A DNA stretch of 64,000 nt. Source: Candidatus Zhuqueibacterota bacterium (GTDB taxonomy: Bacteria > Zhuqueibacterota > Zhuqueibacteria > Thermofontimicrobiales > Thiofontviventaceae). A program made the position numbers and the translations under genes. Position 1 is the stretch's first letter, and every line of letters begins with the position of its first letter. Below the pieces are notes generated by a model, which was not told where the DNA came from, ran no database searches, and saw only the letters and a program-made list of their open reading frames with translations. The stretch lies in contig JAFGOE010000061.1 of the NCBI GenBank assembly GCA_016926625.1, forward strand, positions 1-64,000, read 5' to 3'. Shown one piece after another: positions 8,206 to 17,207 of this stretch.

Positions 8206-11200
8206 TCATTTAATGATAGCAAACTTGCCGATCTTTTCCCCAACGTTGGGGACGTCCACATGATAGATGTAGATGCCATAAGCGATATCCATGCCATCTT
8301 TCGAGATCATGTTCCAGGGCACTGCACCAATCGGAGTTCCGGTGTAACCGGTCCCCGGATCGTATTCCGGACTGTGGTACTGCTGTCCGTCATATTCGAT
8401 GGTATCGACGAGATAACCGCGCACGGTGTAGATACGAATTGTACACTTGTCTGGCAAATTCACGAACCATATTTTCCGTTCACCTCTCCCTTTGAGGAAC
8501 GGATTCTTGCGCTCCCAGGAGGTAACCGCCACGTAGGGATTGGGGACGACGTAGATATCATCCAGATCCGATTTCGCCCTGGTTGTGTTATATTTTACAC
8601 CCTCGACCGCAAAACGCAGCGTATCGCCGGAGCGGAACGGTTTCGTCGTGCTGATATAAAAAATATCGCCCGGTTGCGGTGGCTGCTGCACATTGAGCGT
8701 GTCGCTGAGGAATTTGATTCGCCACGTGGTATTCAGTCTAATGAACTTGACTTCGGGATTAGGAATGTAGATTAATATCGATTCTGTTGTATCGGGCGTG
8801 AGCGTGCAGTCAGGAACGACATCTTTGAAGAAAAAATTCGCCGGCGTGTTCTCCGTCACGTTCCACACGCTAAACTTCACCGGAATCTGTTGGAATCCCA
8901 GCCCTTTATCCGAGGTGTCGATCACCGTATCCGAAAATCGTATCGAAAAATCGGCCGGATAGGGAACGCTTACATTGAACGCAGGATTAAGCTCGCTGGA
9001 GAACGCGGGATCGAAATCGACATTCGTACGATAAGTGCTCCTCCCCTGCAACCAGCCGGTTCGATCGTAATTGATTTTGACACCTGGTTCATTATTGAGT
9101 TCGAGCACCAATCCGTTGAAAATATTCGTCTCCACCCGCTCGGAAAGCTGCTGCTCCGGCAGTACGATAATACTATCTGTAGAATCAAAAACAGTAAAAA
9201 ACACAGCGCCCTCATAATGGAACTTAGACGTGTCACGAAATATGACTTCATAGGTATGACCGTCCTTGATCGAATCATCCTCGACGAAATAGATCGCCAT
9301 ATTCCCCGTGGCGGGACCAATCTTCTGAATGTTATTGGCTTCATCGTATTTATCGGTATTGAGCTTCGGTGCCACGTAACCCGCCGCGTAGGGATTGGGC
9401 GTCACGATAGCGCAGTTGATATCAGGGACGTAATTCCCGGCGGCGTCGACTTCAATATTGCTGGTACACCACATCGGTGTCAGCCCTTCGATGCCGCTCT
9501 CTGTCGTATCGATTTTACCGTGATCATAGGAAACGACCGCGTAAAAATAGGTCTGTCCGTTCTGAACCGTCGTATCGATATACACATGCCTTAATCCCGT
9601 ATTATTGCCGATGTTAAATTTGATGCCCTCTTCATCCACCGGATGCAGTCCCTGATATTCGTTGACCAGATCAAATTGGGCGAGTCTGCCGTCAAGCGAC
9701 ATCGGCAGATAGTAGAACTCATCGCCATAGGCATTGGTAATCGTGAGCGCCTCACGGAACTTTGCCTCTGTCGATCGGTAGATTTGATAGCCTTCGAAGT
9801 CGTACTCCTGCAAGAAAGGATCCCACGACTTTTCCGCGTGATCGTCCCAGCGCAGTGTTACTTTACCATCCCCCGGCGTCGCCGTGAGCGTCGGTTTATT
9901 GGGGGGTATAGCGAACCGATAGTCATTGTTATAGATGTTCTGCACCGTACGTTTACGTCTGGCCAGCGTCTCCAGATCATCGGCAAACAGCAATGCCATG
10001 GAATAATTTTCCGTCTGTCCTGCTTCCAGCTTGAAAGGACCTGAGGCGAAGAACATACCTAAATTACCTCCGACAACGGGACTGGGCGGATCATCATTTG
10101 GATTTCTCGACTGACGAAATACATCCCAATTTTGTTTTTCGTTTGTCAACTCGTAATAATGAACCGGGAAAATTTCGAATCCTGTCAGACCGATCTGATC
10201 CGATTCATCCTTATCCGTCTTACCGAAGTTCGGTTCCCCGGGGAGATTTCCGATCCCGATCGTCGGTCTCCCATCGCCTTCACCCTCATCCGGGCCTTCA
10301 TACCCCTCGTCATTGGGTCCGATGCCATCCATACCCACATCGTCGTTCAACGGTTCGCCTGTATCCCATATCCCGTTCATATTGATATCGGTGAACGTCT
10401 CCCAGTCGCCGTCCTCATCACCTGCCCAATGAGGTGCTGGTTCTTTACCGTAATAAGTCCTGAAGGCGTCTACATCCTGAATACCATACGGGTACTGAGA
10501 CAGCCACTCACCGGCGTCATTGATCCTGGATTCATTCAGCAGCCCATCACCGTCGTTATCCCTGTTATCGTAAATAATTCCGGGGCTCTCGAGAAACGCG
10601 AAACCACCATAGCCGACATCCCAGCCGCGAAAACCCTTGTTATTAACATCCCAGGCATAGGCGATATCGAGTTCCAGATCATACGAACCCGCGTCGTCCA
10701 TGTTATCCATGTCCTCGCCAGGCAGATCACCCAACCCCCAATCGGTATAGAACGCGAAGTAGGAGCTATCGTAATCGGTCTTGCCTTCGTTGGTGACGAA
10801 ATAGAGGGCGAAGATCGCATCGCGCGCCAGTACTTGAGACCACTGGAAATAGCGGGCAGCCACTTCCAGTCCGACGCCGCGCCGCTGCTTATCGTCCGGA
10901 TCAGGGAAAAATCCCCACTCTTCATCCGGATCGTCATCAAACACAAAATAGGTCTCCAATTGCGCCTGGGTCTTTCCCTTTCCGAACCAGCCATTCCAGT
11001 ATCCGTCCCAGGAGTAAGGTTTATCCGGCCAGTGCACCGGCCAGGTCTTCGGATCATCGCTCATCGCCGGAGAAGTCGATCCTTCGCTGATATATCCGGG
11101 CAGCGGAGCCCAACCCCATAGCTCGGCCGGATCTTCGGGGTTCAGATCGACGAATTCGCGATACTGCGTCTCCATGGGATGGATCCGTCTCCCTGTGGTA

Positions 11201-11481
11201 TCGAACGTCGATACAGACACGATGAGAGCGACGCCATCCTGGTACTCATGTCCGGTACCCTGAGGCCATTCACAGGAAGGGCTGTATGGATGCTCGGCGA
11301 TCTCTCCCCAGTTTTTAAATCGGGTCGCGATCCGATTACCGTCCATGATCCCGGTTCTCAGCATCGACAGATCGCCTGTATTGGGATCAGGCTCCCGTTG
11401 CTGTACCGCCTGTCCCATGGCCAGCTCGTGACATGTTGTCAGGATGATCAATATGCTTAAAATGCTTATTAATGATTTCAT
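8206..11481 (-). CDS. Large secreted Asp-rich protein with Fn3 domain and variant sorting domain; partner of TonB receptor
   Basis: A 1091-residue protein with signal peptide MKSLISILSILIILTTCHEL and likely cleavage near AMG/Q. GAGG precedes the ATG. Residues about 305-405 are very acidic, with repeated DxDxDG-type motifs (DNDGDGLLNE, DEDGDWETF, DINMNGIWDTGEPLNDD) that look like calcium-binding loops. A fibronectin type III-like domain begins near residue 540 (VTLRWDDH ... FEGYQIYRS). The C-terminus has a FlgD/T9SS-like fold (IRIYTVRGYLVDTIEYDG ... GIYIYHVDV ... GKFAIIK) but lacks NYPNPFN. It lies 37 bp downstream of the TonB-dependent receptor. I infer it is the surface partner of that receptor, in the place SusD takes in Bacteroidota. 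No enzymatic signature is seen. Confidence 0.82.
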   Translation of the reverse strand: MKSLISILSILIILTTCHELAMGQAVQQREPDPNTGDLSMLRTGIMDGNRIATRFKNWGEIAEHPYSPSCEWPQGTGHEYQDGVALIVSVSTFDTTGRRIHPMETQYREFVDLNPEDPAELWGWAPLPGYISEGSTSPAMSDDPKTWPVHWPDKPYSWDGYWNGWFGKGKTQAQLETYFVFDDDPDEEWGFFPDPDDKQRRGVGLEVAARYFQWSQVLARDAIFALYFVTNEGKTDYDSSYFAFYTDWGLGDLPGEDMDNMDDAGSYDLELDIAYAWDVNNKGFRGWDVGYGGFAFLESPGIIYDNRDNDGDGLLNESRINDAGEWLSQYPYGIQDVDAFRTYYGKEPAPHWAGDEDGDWETFTDINMNGIWDTGEPLNDDVGMDGIGPNDEGYEGPDEGEGDGRPTIGIGNLPGEPNFGKTDKDESDQIGLTGFEIFPVHYYELTNEKQNWDVFRQSRNPNDDPPSPVVGGNLGMFFASGPFKLEAGQTENYSMALLFADDLETLARRKRTVQNIYNNDYRFAIPPNKPTLTATPGDGKVTLRWDDHAEKSWDPFLQEYDFEGYQIYRSTEAKFREALTITNAYGDEFYYLPMSLDGRLAQFDLVNEYQGLHPVDEEGIKFNIGNNTGLRHVYIDTTVQNGQTYFYAVVSYDHGKIDTTESGIEGLTPMWCTSNIEVDAAGNYVPDINCAIVTPNPYAAGYVAPKLNTDKYDEANNIQKIGPATGNMAIYFVEDDSIKDGHTYEVIFRDTSKFHYEGAVFFTVFDSTDSIIVLPEQQLSERVETNIFNGLVLELNNEPGVKINYDRTGWLQGRSTYRTNVDFDPAFSSELNPAFNVSVPYPADFSIRFSDTVIDTSDKGLGFQQIPVKFSVWNVTENTPANFFFKDVVPDCTLTPDTTESILIYIPNPEVKFIRLNTTWRIKFLSDTLNVQQPPQPGDIFYISTTKPFRSGDTLRFAVEGVKYNTTRAKSDLDDIYVVPNPYVAVTSWERKNPFLKGRGERKIWFVNLPDKCTIRIYTVRGYLVDTIEYDGQQYHSPEYDPGTGYTGTPIGAVPWNMISKDGMDIAYGIYIYHVDVPNVGEKIGKFAIIK

Positions 11482-11518
11482 AATGAGTCCTCAAAGTATG
11501 TAAAGTTAATTACACATA

Positions 11519-14215
11519 TTAAAACTCTACGGTTAGACCGATTTGGATCTCACGAGGAGCCGAATAGAAATCGGGCTGGACAAAGTAATCCTCCAACTCG
11601 TTTAAACCTCGCGGATGAATGTAGCTCAACTCGTATGGCGTAAGCGAGTAGCTCGCCCTGCCGGTATCCAAATAAACCTCCCTCTCATTGAGTCGGTCGA
11701 ACAAATTATAAATGCGTACAAAGCCTGTGTAATTTAGTTTACCGAAGGTAAAATTCTTGTAGTAATATAAATCGAAGGTGTACGTCAAAGGTTTTCTGGC
11801 ATTATTCTCAATATAGGCGCCGGTACCACGTACCGAAGTGTACGGGAAGCCCGTCGATAATCTGCCGATCACACTGACGTTGTAATCGCCCGGATTGCCC
11901 AGCGTCAGAGTCGCATTAATCTGATGCCTGCGATCCCAATCGAGCGGTCGCATCTGTTTGATGGTCTCGAGTCCGCTGCTTTTGTTTAAAAACGCATCAT
12001 TCGGATCGGAGGCGTTTCCCTTGGCTATCTGAAACGTATAATCGACCGAAGCACCTACTCCTGCAATTCCTTGTGTCTGTCGTTTTTCGAGTGAAATGGT
12101 GACTCCCTTGACGTTTGCATAATCGAGATTTCTATATTGTGCGTAATAACCGCCGGTAAATAATTGGAACACTTCGGTTCCCAGCAGGTTCCTGATGTCC
12201 TTACGATACGTGGTCACATCCAACGCGAAATCATCTGACAACTGTTGTTGCAGACCTATCTCATAAATAACCGTTTTTTGGGGTTTCAGCTCAGCATTGC
12301 CGATCGTATTCAACTGACTGTTCGGCGGAGGCGAAACCGTGCTCTGTAATCGATAGAGTTCAAATTCGGGGTTGACGTAGAGATAATCAAATCTGGGTAT
12401 TTGGAAAAAGTGTCCGTAAGACACGTGAATAACCCCCCTGTCCGTAATAGGATAAGCGAGTCCGATACGCGGACTGAATTGAGAGGATGTTTCCACGCGT
12501 TCACGAGGGGATTCTTCAGGATTCGACGTATCGATCACTTTTTCTCCGTCCGAATCAAAGTAATCGAAGCGCACACCCGCATTGACGATCAGATAGTCGA
12601 ATTCCATTTTATCCTGGACGTAGAACGCGAATTCCTCGGGATAGTGAGTGTATTGATTATTATTGAACGCGGTGATCGGACTAATTCTGTTTACGCCGTC
12701 GGGAACGACTTCAAATTCATGCAGCCAGAGTTTGTGCGTTTTTGCTTCCAGACCGGCTTTCAGTTGATGATGATTGGTCATCTGACTCGTCATATCTAAT
12801 TTCCCGATGGAGGTCGTGGTGCTGCGCTGAAAATTCCACATCTGCATGCCCCCCGAAAGAAACGCATTCGCCCCGGCGTCCTGGAGTCGCCTGACAGAAA
12901 CATAGCGTTCATCATACGGGTCTTCGTGAACATATTGATCGTGTTTGGTTTTGAAATAATTGAGTTTTAATGTGTAAAACGTTCTTTCGCTCACTATGTG
13001 TGTCCAGATCAAGCTATGGTTATAACCGTTCGTATATCGTTTATAGTCGCCGAGCGGATTTAATCGGAAACGATGATCATAAGATTTTTCGAATCGATCC
13101 TGCAGTAAGAATTCATAATTGATTTTATGGGAAGGAGTAATTCGATAGGTCAATTTGCCCAGTGCCGTGATTCGCTCTTCGGGATTCATCGGCTCGGCCT
13201 CGGCGGAATTAATGAGCGAATCGGCGGTCGCTTGTGAGAATGGCAAGATCCTGCCATACGACATGATCGTCCAATCGGACATGTTCGCGGCGGAAAAATC
13301 GGATTGATCTTGCGGACGGAAGACTTTCTTACCGTATAGATGACCCTCTTTATCAAAATAACGGCCGCTAACATAAAACGAAAATTTGTCGCTAATGTAG
13401 GGCACAGGACCACTCAAACTTGCTTCTAAGTTATATGTGGGATTAATCTTATCGATATTCCAAAAAATATCGTCGTTATTGCTGACGTAATCACCGATGT
13501 AAGTAGATATCTGGCCTTCATAATCATCTCCGCCCTCTTTGGTGACGATATTCACGACCCCCGACATCGCCTGTCCGTATTCTGCGTTAAATGTACCGCT
13601 AATGACCTCCAATTCGGCAATCGCACTATTCTCTACTTGAAACGCATAGGAGCCCGTGTAGACATCGTTCACCGGAATGCCATCGATCATGTACATCACT
13701 TCATTGCTGCGGCCGCCGCGGAAATGGCCTTCTACAACACCTGCCTGCAAATTGACGACGTCATCGAAGTGATCTACGGGTAAATTCTTGATCACATCGG
13801 ATCCCACGACCGAACTGGTCGATGTTAAATCCATCTGCACGAGCGGCCGCTCGGCGACGATGGTCACTTCCTCCCCGGTCTCCAAAATGGTGGACTCCAG
13901 GGCGAAATTGAGTTTGGTCGTCAGATCGACAGATACTCTGACATCTTCGTACCGTACATTTTTGTAACCGATCATCGATGCCTTAATCGAGTATATTCCA
14001 GGCGGCACCATCAAAATGATATACTCTCCCTCTAGATCGGTAGCTGCACCCAGCGTCGTTCCCTCGATAAATACATTGACACCCGGTAAGGGTGAATCGT
14101 TCACCGCATCGACGACGCGGCCTGCAATCTTACCGGTCGTTCCTGCACTTACCATGTAAGGGCTCAACACCAAGACGATAGATATCAAAGCGATTGCATA
14201 CCTTATCTTTCCCAT
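11519..14215 (-). CDS. TonB-dependent receptor with N-terminal carboxypeptidase-regulatory-like domain
   Basis: About 898 residues. I place the start at 14215, where AAAGGA lies 9 bases upstream and the signal MGKIRYAIALISIVLVLSPY begins immediately; upstream in-frame ATGs exist at 14233 and 14275. After cleavage comes a CarboxypepD_reg-like domain (GKIAGRVVDAVNDSPLPGVN ... GEYIILMVPPGIYSIKASMI). The plug follows (VVGSDVIKNLPVDHFDDVVN, then RGGRSNEVMYMIDGIPVNDV), then a 22-strand-type barrel rich in aromatic residues and a typical receptor C-terminus ending in F. It imports a ligand across the outer membrane using TonB energy. The gene order with CBM-like, secreted and ABC transporter genes suggests a glycan ligand. 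No SusD homologue follows it. Confidence 0.95.
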   Translation of the reverse strand: MGKIRYAIALISIVLVLSPYMVSAGTTGKIAGRVVDAVNDSPLPGVNVFIEGTTLGAATDLEGEYIILMVPPGIYSIKASMIGYKNVRYEDVRVSVDLTTKLNFALESTILETGEEVTIVAERPLVQMDLTSTSSVVGSDVIKNLPVDHFDDVVNLQAGVVEGHFRGGRSNEVMYMIDGIPVNDVYTGSYAFQVENSAIAELEVISGTFNAEYGQAMSGVVNIVTKEGGDDYEGQISTYIGDYVSNNDDIFWNIDKINPTYNLEASLSGPVPYISDKFSFYVSGRYFDKEGHLYGKKVFRPQDQSDFSAANMSDWTIMSYGRILPFSQATADSLINSAEAEPMNPEERITALGKLTYRITPSHKINYEFLLQDRFEKSYDHRFRLNPLGDYKRYTNGYNHSLIWTHIVSERTFYTLKLNYFKTKHDQYVHEDPYDERYVSVRRLQDAGANAFLSGGMQMWNFQRSTTTSIGKLDMTSQMTNHHQLKAGLEAKTHKLWLHEFEVVPDGVNRISPITAFNNNQYTHYPEEFAFYVQDKMEFDYLIVNAGVRFDYFDSDGEKVIDTSNPEESPRERVETSSQFSPRIGLAYPITDRGVIHVSYGHFFQIPRFDYLYVNPEFELYRLQSTVSPPPNSQLNTIGNAELKPQKTVIYEIGLQQQLSDDFALDVTTYRKDIRNLLGTEVFQLFTGGYYAQYRNLDYANVKGVTISLEKRQTQGIAGVGASVDYTFQIAKGNASDPNDAFLNKSSGLETIKQMRPLDWDRRHQINATLTLGNPGDYNVSVIGRLSTGFPYTSVRGTGAYIENNARKPLTYTFDLYYYKNFTFGKLNYTGFVRIYNLFDRLNEREVYLDTGRASYSLTPYELSYIHPRGLNELEDYFVQPDFYSAPREIQIGLTVEF

Positions 14216-14377
14216 TCTTTGATTTCCTTTCATGATTATTGAATGAGAATATAGTCGATGAGGCGGATGAATCACGGTAAGTTTTGATCCTTGTTGCCGT
14301 TATCTGCAATCAACATGATCGCATTCATACGAGAAAATTTACACCTGATTCATCCCCTCATCTATGATTCAAACTGA

Positions 14378-16897
14378 TTATTTCATTAACGTCATTCGCT
14401 TTGCGGTTACAAACTGTCCGCTGCGCAAGGTGACAAAGTAAACCCCTGAAGCCATCTGTGCGCCAGAATCATCGAGACCATCCCACTGGATTTCATGATT
14501 ACCAGCCTGCTGATAGCCGGTGAACAAGGTCTTGATCTTCTTGCCTAACACATTGTAAACTTCAACACTGATGTCACCATCCTTAGGCGTCGTATAGAGA
14601 ATAGTCGTTACCGGATTGAAAGGATTCGGGTAGTTCTGACCCAGTGCAAATTCCTGCGGTATATCGATGGTTGCATAGTTACTGGTTTCACGTACGCCGG
14701 TCGGCAACTGACTTATCTCGACAGGATGAACGGCGAAATTGTCGTACCATACTTTTCCCACACAATAGGATGTGAAACGAGCGCGCACGGAGATACCAGC
14801 AGCATCTTCCGGAGCCTTTGAGATGATCTTGTACTGAACCCAATCTTCACTCATTTCGACCCGTTGATCAAAGTAATAGAACTGATCACCGCCGCCTGTC
14901 AGATCCCAGCTATTTAAGATGGGCGCTTTATGGTAGAAGAAACACATGCCTAAACGATTGTTATCACGGTCGAAGACGACGTTGGACGGGAAATAGGCTT
15001 CGTCAATGTTCACGCTATCGGTCTTAGCCATCACACTGACCATGTACCACTCATTCGGCTCTGCCGGTACGGGTATCGAGTAGAACACCATTTCATCATC
15101 GTTGTCGTCCCATTCGTGCAGCAGTACGGAATAATCCCCTTCGTAAGATACATCGTTTACTGTGTTGCAATACGCCTGATCTGCACCATCGATCGTGGCA
15201 TGCCACTCCATCCAGCCTTTCGCCACTTCAAAGTTGCCATTGAATAGTCCCATGGCCCAGGGATCGGTCCCGCAGTCTACATTATCGAACCATACCGTAC
15301 CCGTCGCATCCTTACCCATCCATAGTGTGGCATACATTTCATCCGGAGCGTCTCCGGCGGGGATATACAATCCGCTCGTGTACTCGGTCCAATCGGTAGA
15401 TGCAGCCGATTGGTCCACGGCTACAAATTCCTCTCCTACCAGCGTTCCATTTGCAAAGAATGAAAACAGAACTCCTATCTTCGCATCGTCCGTAGCCGGA
15501 TTGGTGTTCACATTTTCAGTCTTAACGTTTGCGATCAAATTGTACAACCTTTCGGCGGCAGCACCGTTCCAGTAGAGCTGAGCATTATTATCGCTCTTCC
15601 AGTAGACTGCATCTGTTCCTGCTGCGGCTTTCTCAATTTTCACACAACGACTACCGTTTATGCCGTTCTCAGGATCCCAGGTCAAGATACCGTTATTAGA
15701 GACGGCGTTCCAGAATCCTGGTTCTTCCGTCTCTAAATCGCCGTTGACCAGAATGTTTTCATCGGGTACAATTTTCTCGACCTTGAAATCATCGTACCAT
15801 ACTTTTCCGACCGGATACGATGTAAAACGTGCGCGCACGGACAATCCGGCAGCGTCTTCGGGTGATTTGGAGACGACGCTGTATTGGACCCAGCCATCGC
15901 TCATCGCGACGCGCTGATCGAAATAGAAGAATTGGTCACCACCACCGGTCAGATCCCAGCTCTTCAGAATGGGAGCTTTATGGTAGAAGAAACACATACC
16001 TACTCTGTTGTCATCTCTGTCGAATACCGCAGTGGTAGGAAGATAACGATCGTCCGTATTGACGGTATCCCATTTTGCCATCACCGATATCTTATACCAT
16101 GTGTTCGGTTCAGCCGGTGCCGGCACCGAGTAGAACACCATTTCGTCTCCGTTGTTATCCCATTCATGCAACAGGACGGACCAGTCGCCATCATAAGACA
16201 CGTCGTTCACTGTATTGCAATATGCTTCATCGACGCCATCGACCATCGAATGCCATTCCATCCACCCTTTCGCTACTTCGAAGTTGCCATTGAATACTCC
16301 CATGGCCCAGGGATCGGTTCCGCAATCGACATTATCGAACCAGACCGTTCCGGTCGCGTCTTTCCCAAACTTACAGACAGCGTACATCTCATCCGGATCG
16401 TCGCCGGCGGGAATATATAAGCCGCTGGTGTATTCAGTCCAGTCGCTCGAGGCATTCGTTTGATCCACAGGAACGAATTCCTCTCCCACAACAGTACCAT
16501 TCGCGTAGAAGATAAAGAGGACGCCGATCTTCGCATCATCGGTCCCGGGATTGGTATTCACATTTTCGGTTTTAGCGTAGAAAATCAGGTTATAGAGACG
16601 GTCGGCTTTCGCACCATTCCAGTAGAGTTGGGCGTTGTTATCACTTGCATAACCGACTTCCATCGTGGTCACCTCCGGCTTCACTATCTTGATCGATCGC
16701 ATGCTGTTGTAACCAGCGGTAATATCCCACGCGACGGCGCTGTTCCCTACTCCGTCATTGAACTTGTTCCAAAAGCCGGGTTCAACAATTTCCAGTGAAC
16801 CATTTTCGAGTAAATTCGTTTCGCTCTGCGCAAAGCCCAGCAGAGGCAAGCATAAAATGATAAGCGCTCCTATTAATATAGAAAGACTTTTTTTCAT
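14378..16897 (-). CDS. Secreted protein with four CBM4/9-like modules in a tandem duplication, T9SS sorting domain
   Basis: An 839-residue protein with signal MKKSLSILIGALIILCLPLL and AGGAG 8 bases before the ATG. It consists of two nearly identical halves, residues 29-373 and 382-723. Each half opens with ENGSLEIVEPGFWN or VNGDLETEEPGFWN and ends with VGKVWYDD/N. Within each half are two jelly-roll-like units (the second starts FNGNFEVAKGWMEWH), so four CBM_4_9-like modules in all. Shared blocks such as TGTVWFDNVDCGTDPWAMG and FFYHKAPIL are identical. A sorting domain with LGQNYPNPFNPVTTI ends the protein. It probably binds polysaccharide on the cell surface. No catalytic domain is visible. 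The strong similarity of the halves implies recent duplication. Confidence 0.88.
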   Translation of the reverse strand: MKKSLSILIGALIILCLPLLGFAQSETNLLENGSLEIVEPGFWNKFNDGVGNSAVAWDITAGYNSMRSIKIVKPEVTTMEVGYASDNNAQLYWNGAKADRLYNLIFYAKTENVNTNPGTDDAKIGVLFIFYANGTVVGEEFVPVDQTNASSDWTEYTSGLYIPAGDDPDEMYAVCKFGKDATGTVWFDNVDCGTDPWAMGVFNGNFEVAKGWMEWHSMVDGVDEAYCNTVNDVSYDGDWSVLLHEWDNNGDEMVFYSVPAPAEPNTWYKISVMAKWDTVNTDDRYLPTTAVFDRDDNRVGMCFFYHKAPILKSWDLTGGGDQFFYFDQRVAMSDGWVQYSVVSKSPEDAAGLSVRARFTSYPVGKVWYDDFKVEKIVPDENILVNGDLETEEPGFWNAVSNNGILTWDPENGINGSRCVKIEKAAAGTDAVYWKSDNNAQLYWNGAAAERLYNLIANVKTENVNTNPATDDAKIGVLFSFFANGTLVGEEFVAVDQSAASTDWTEYTSGLYIPAGDAPDEMYATLWMGKDATGTVWFDNVDCGTDPWAMGLFNGNFEVAKGWMEWHATIDGADQAYCNTVNDVSYEGDYSVLLHEWDDNDDEMVFYSIPVPAEPNEWYMVSVMAKTDSVNIDEAYFPSNVVFDRDNNRLGMCFFYHKAPILNSWDLTGGGDQFYYFDQRVEMSEDWVQYKIISKAPEDAAGISVRARFTSYCVGKVWYDNFAVHPVEISQLPTGVRETSNYATIDIPQEFALGQNYPNPFNPVTTILYTTPKDGDISVEVYNVLGKKIKTLFTGYQQAGNHEIQWDGLDDSGAQMASGVYFVTLRSGQFVTAKRMTLMK

Positions 16898-17207
16898 CAG
16901 ATATTCTCCTATAATTTAAATGTTAAATGTTTTAAAGAAGAAACAAGTAAATCTTGTAATCAAATGTACGTCGTCTTCAGAATGACGACATTGTGGTAAG
17001 CATCAGGATGAAGAAATATTTACTTTGTCTATTGAAGCACGGTCAATCAGAGATTCATGATCATGGACAATCTCGTTCACAGGTTGCAAAAATGAATCTT
17101 AAATCTAATAAAATTAATAATTCCAGGCACTCCTCCTTTCATTATATTGTTACTGTATCTTTTTTTAACGAATGGCAGAATCACCTCCTTCGATTTTTTT
17201 TAACATT
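16898..17207 (-). other. 310-bp gap between LacI gene and CBM protein gene; likely 5' leader
   Basis: No convincing gene lies here. Read on the minus strand it holds two strong Shine-Dalgarno-like runs without a usable reading frame: AAGGAGGTGATT at 17190-17179 and AAAGGAGGA at 17139-17131. It also holds a weak promoter candidate about 110 bases before the CBM gene. A GTG directly after the second run would give only 17 codons with almost no spacing. No LacI-type operator core is visible here. Confidence 0.5.
17017..17046 (-). promoter_or_regulatory. Candidate promoter for the CBM protein gene
   Basis: On the minus strand TTGACC (17046-17041) and TAAATA (17022-17017) are separated by 18 bases, which is acceptable for a housekeeping sigma factor. 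It would give a leader of roughly 110 bases before the ATG at 16897. AT-rich DNA produces such matches by chance, so this is tentative. Confidence 0.3.

Noticed and set aside
8890-11121. Long plus-strand open frames (up to 329 codons) opposite the 1091-residue gene
   Set aside because: They are antisense to a gene with a signal peptide and recognisable domains; their products show no domain or signal.
14378-16897. Repeats in the CBM protein as a mobile element or CRISPR-like array
   Set aside because: The repeats are in-frame protein domains of about 345 residues, not short interspersed DNA repeats.
17077-17130. 17-codon frame starting with GTG after AAAGGAGGA
   Set aside because: Only about one base separates the ribosome site and the start codon, and the peptide has no feature of a leader peptide.
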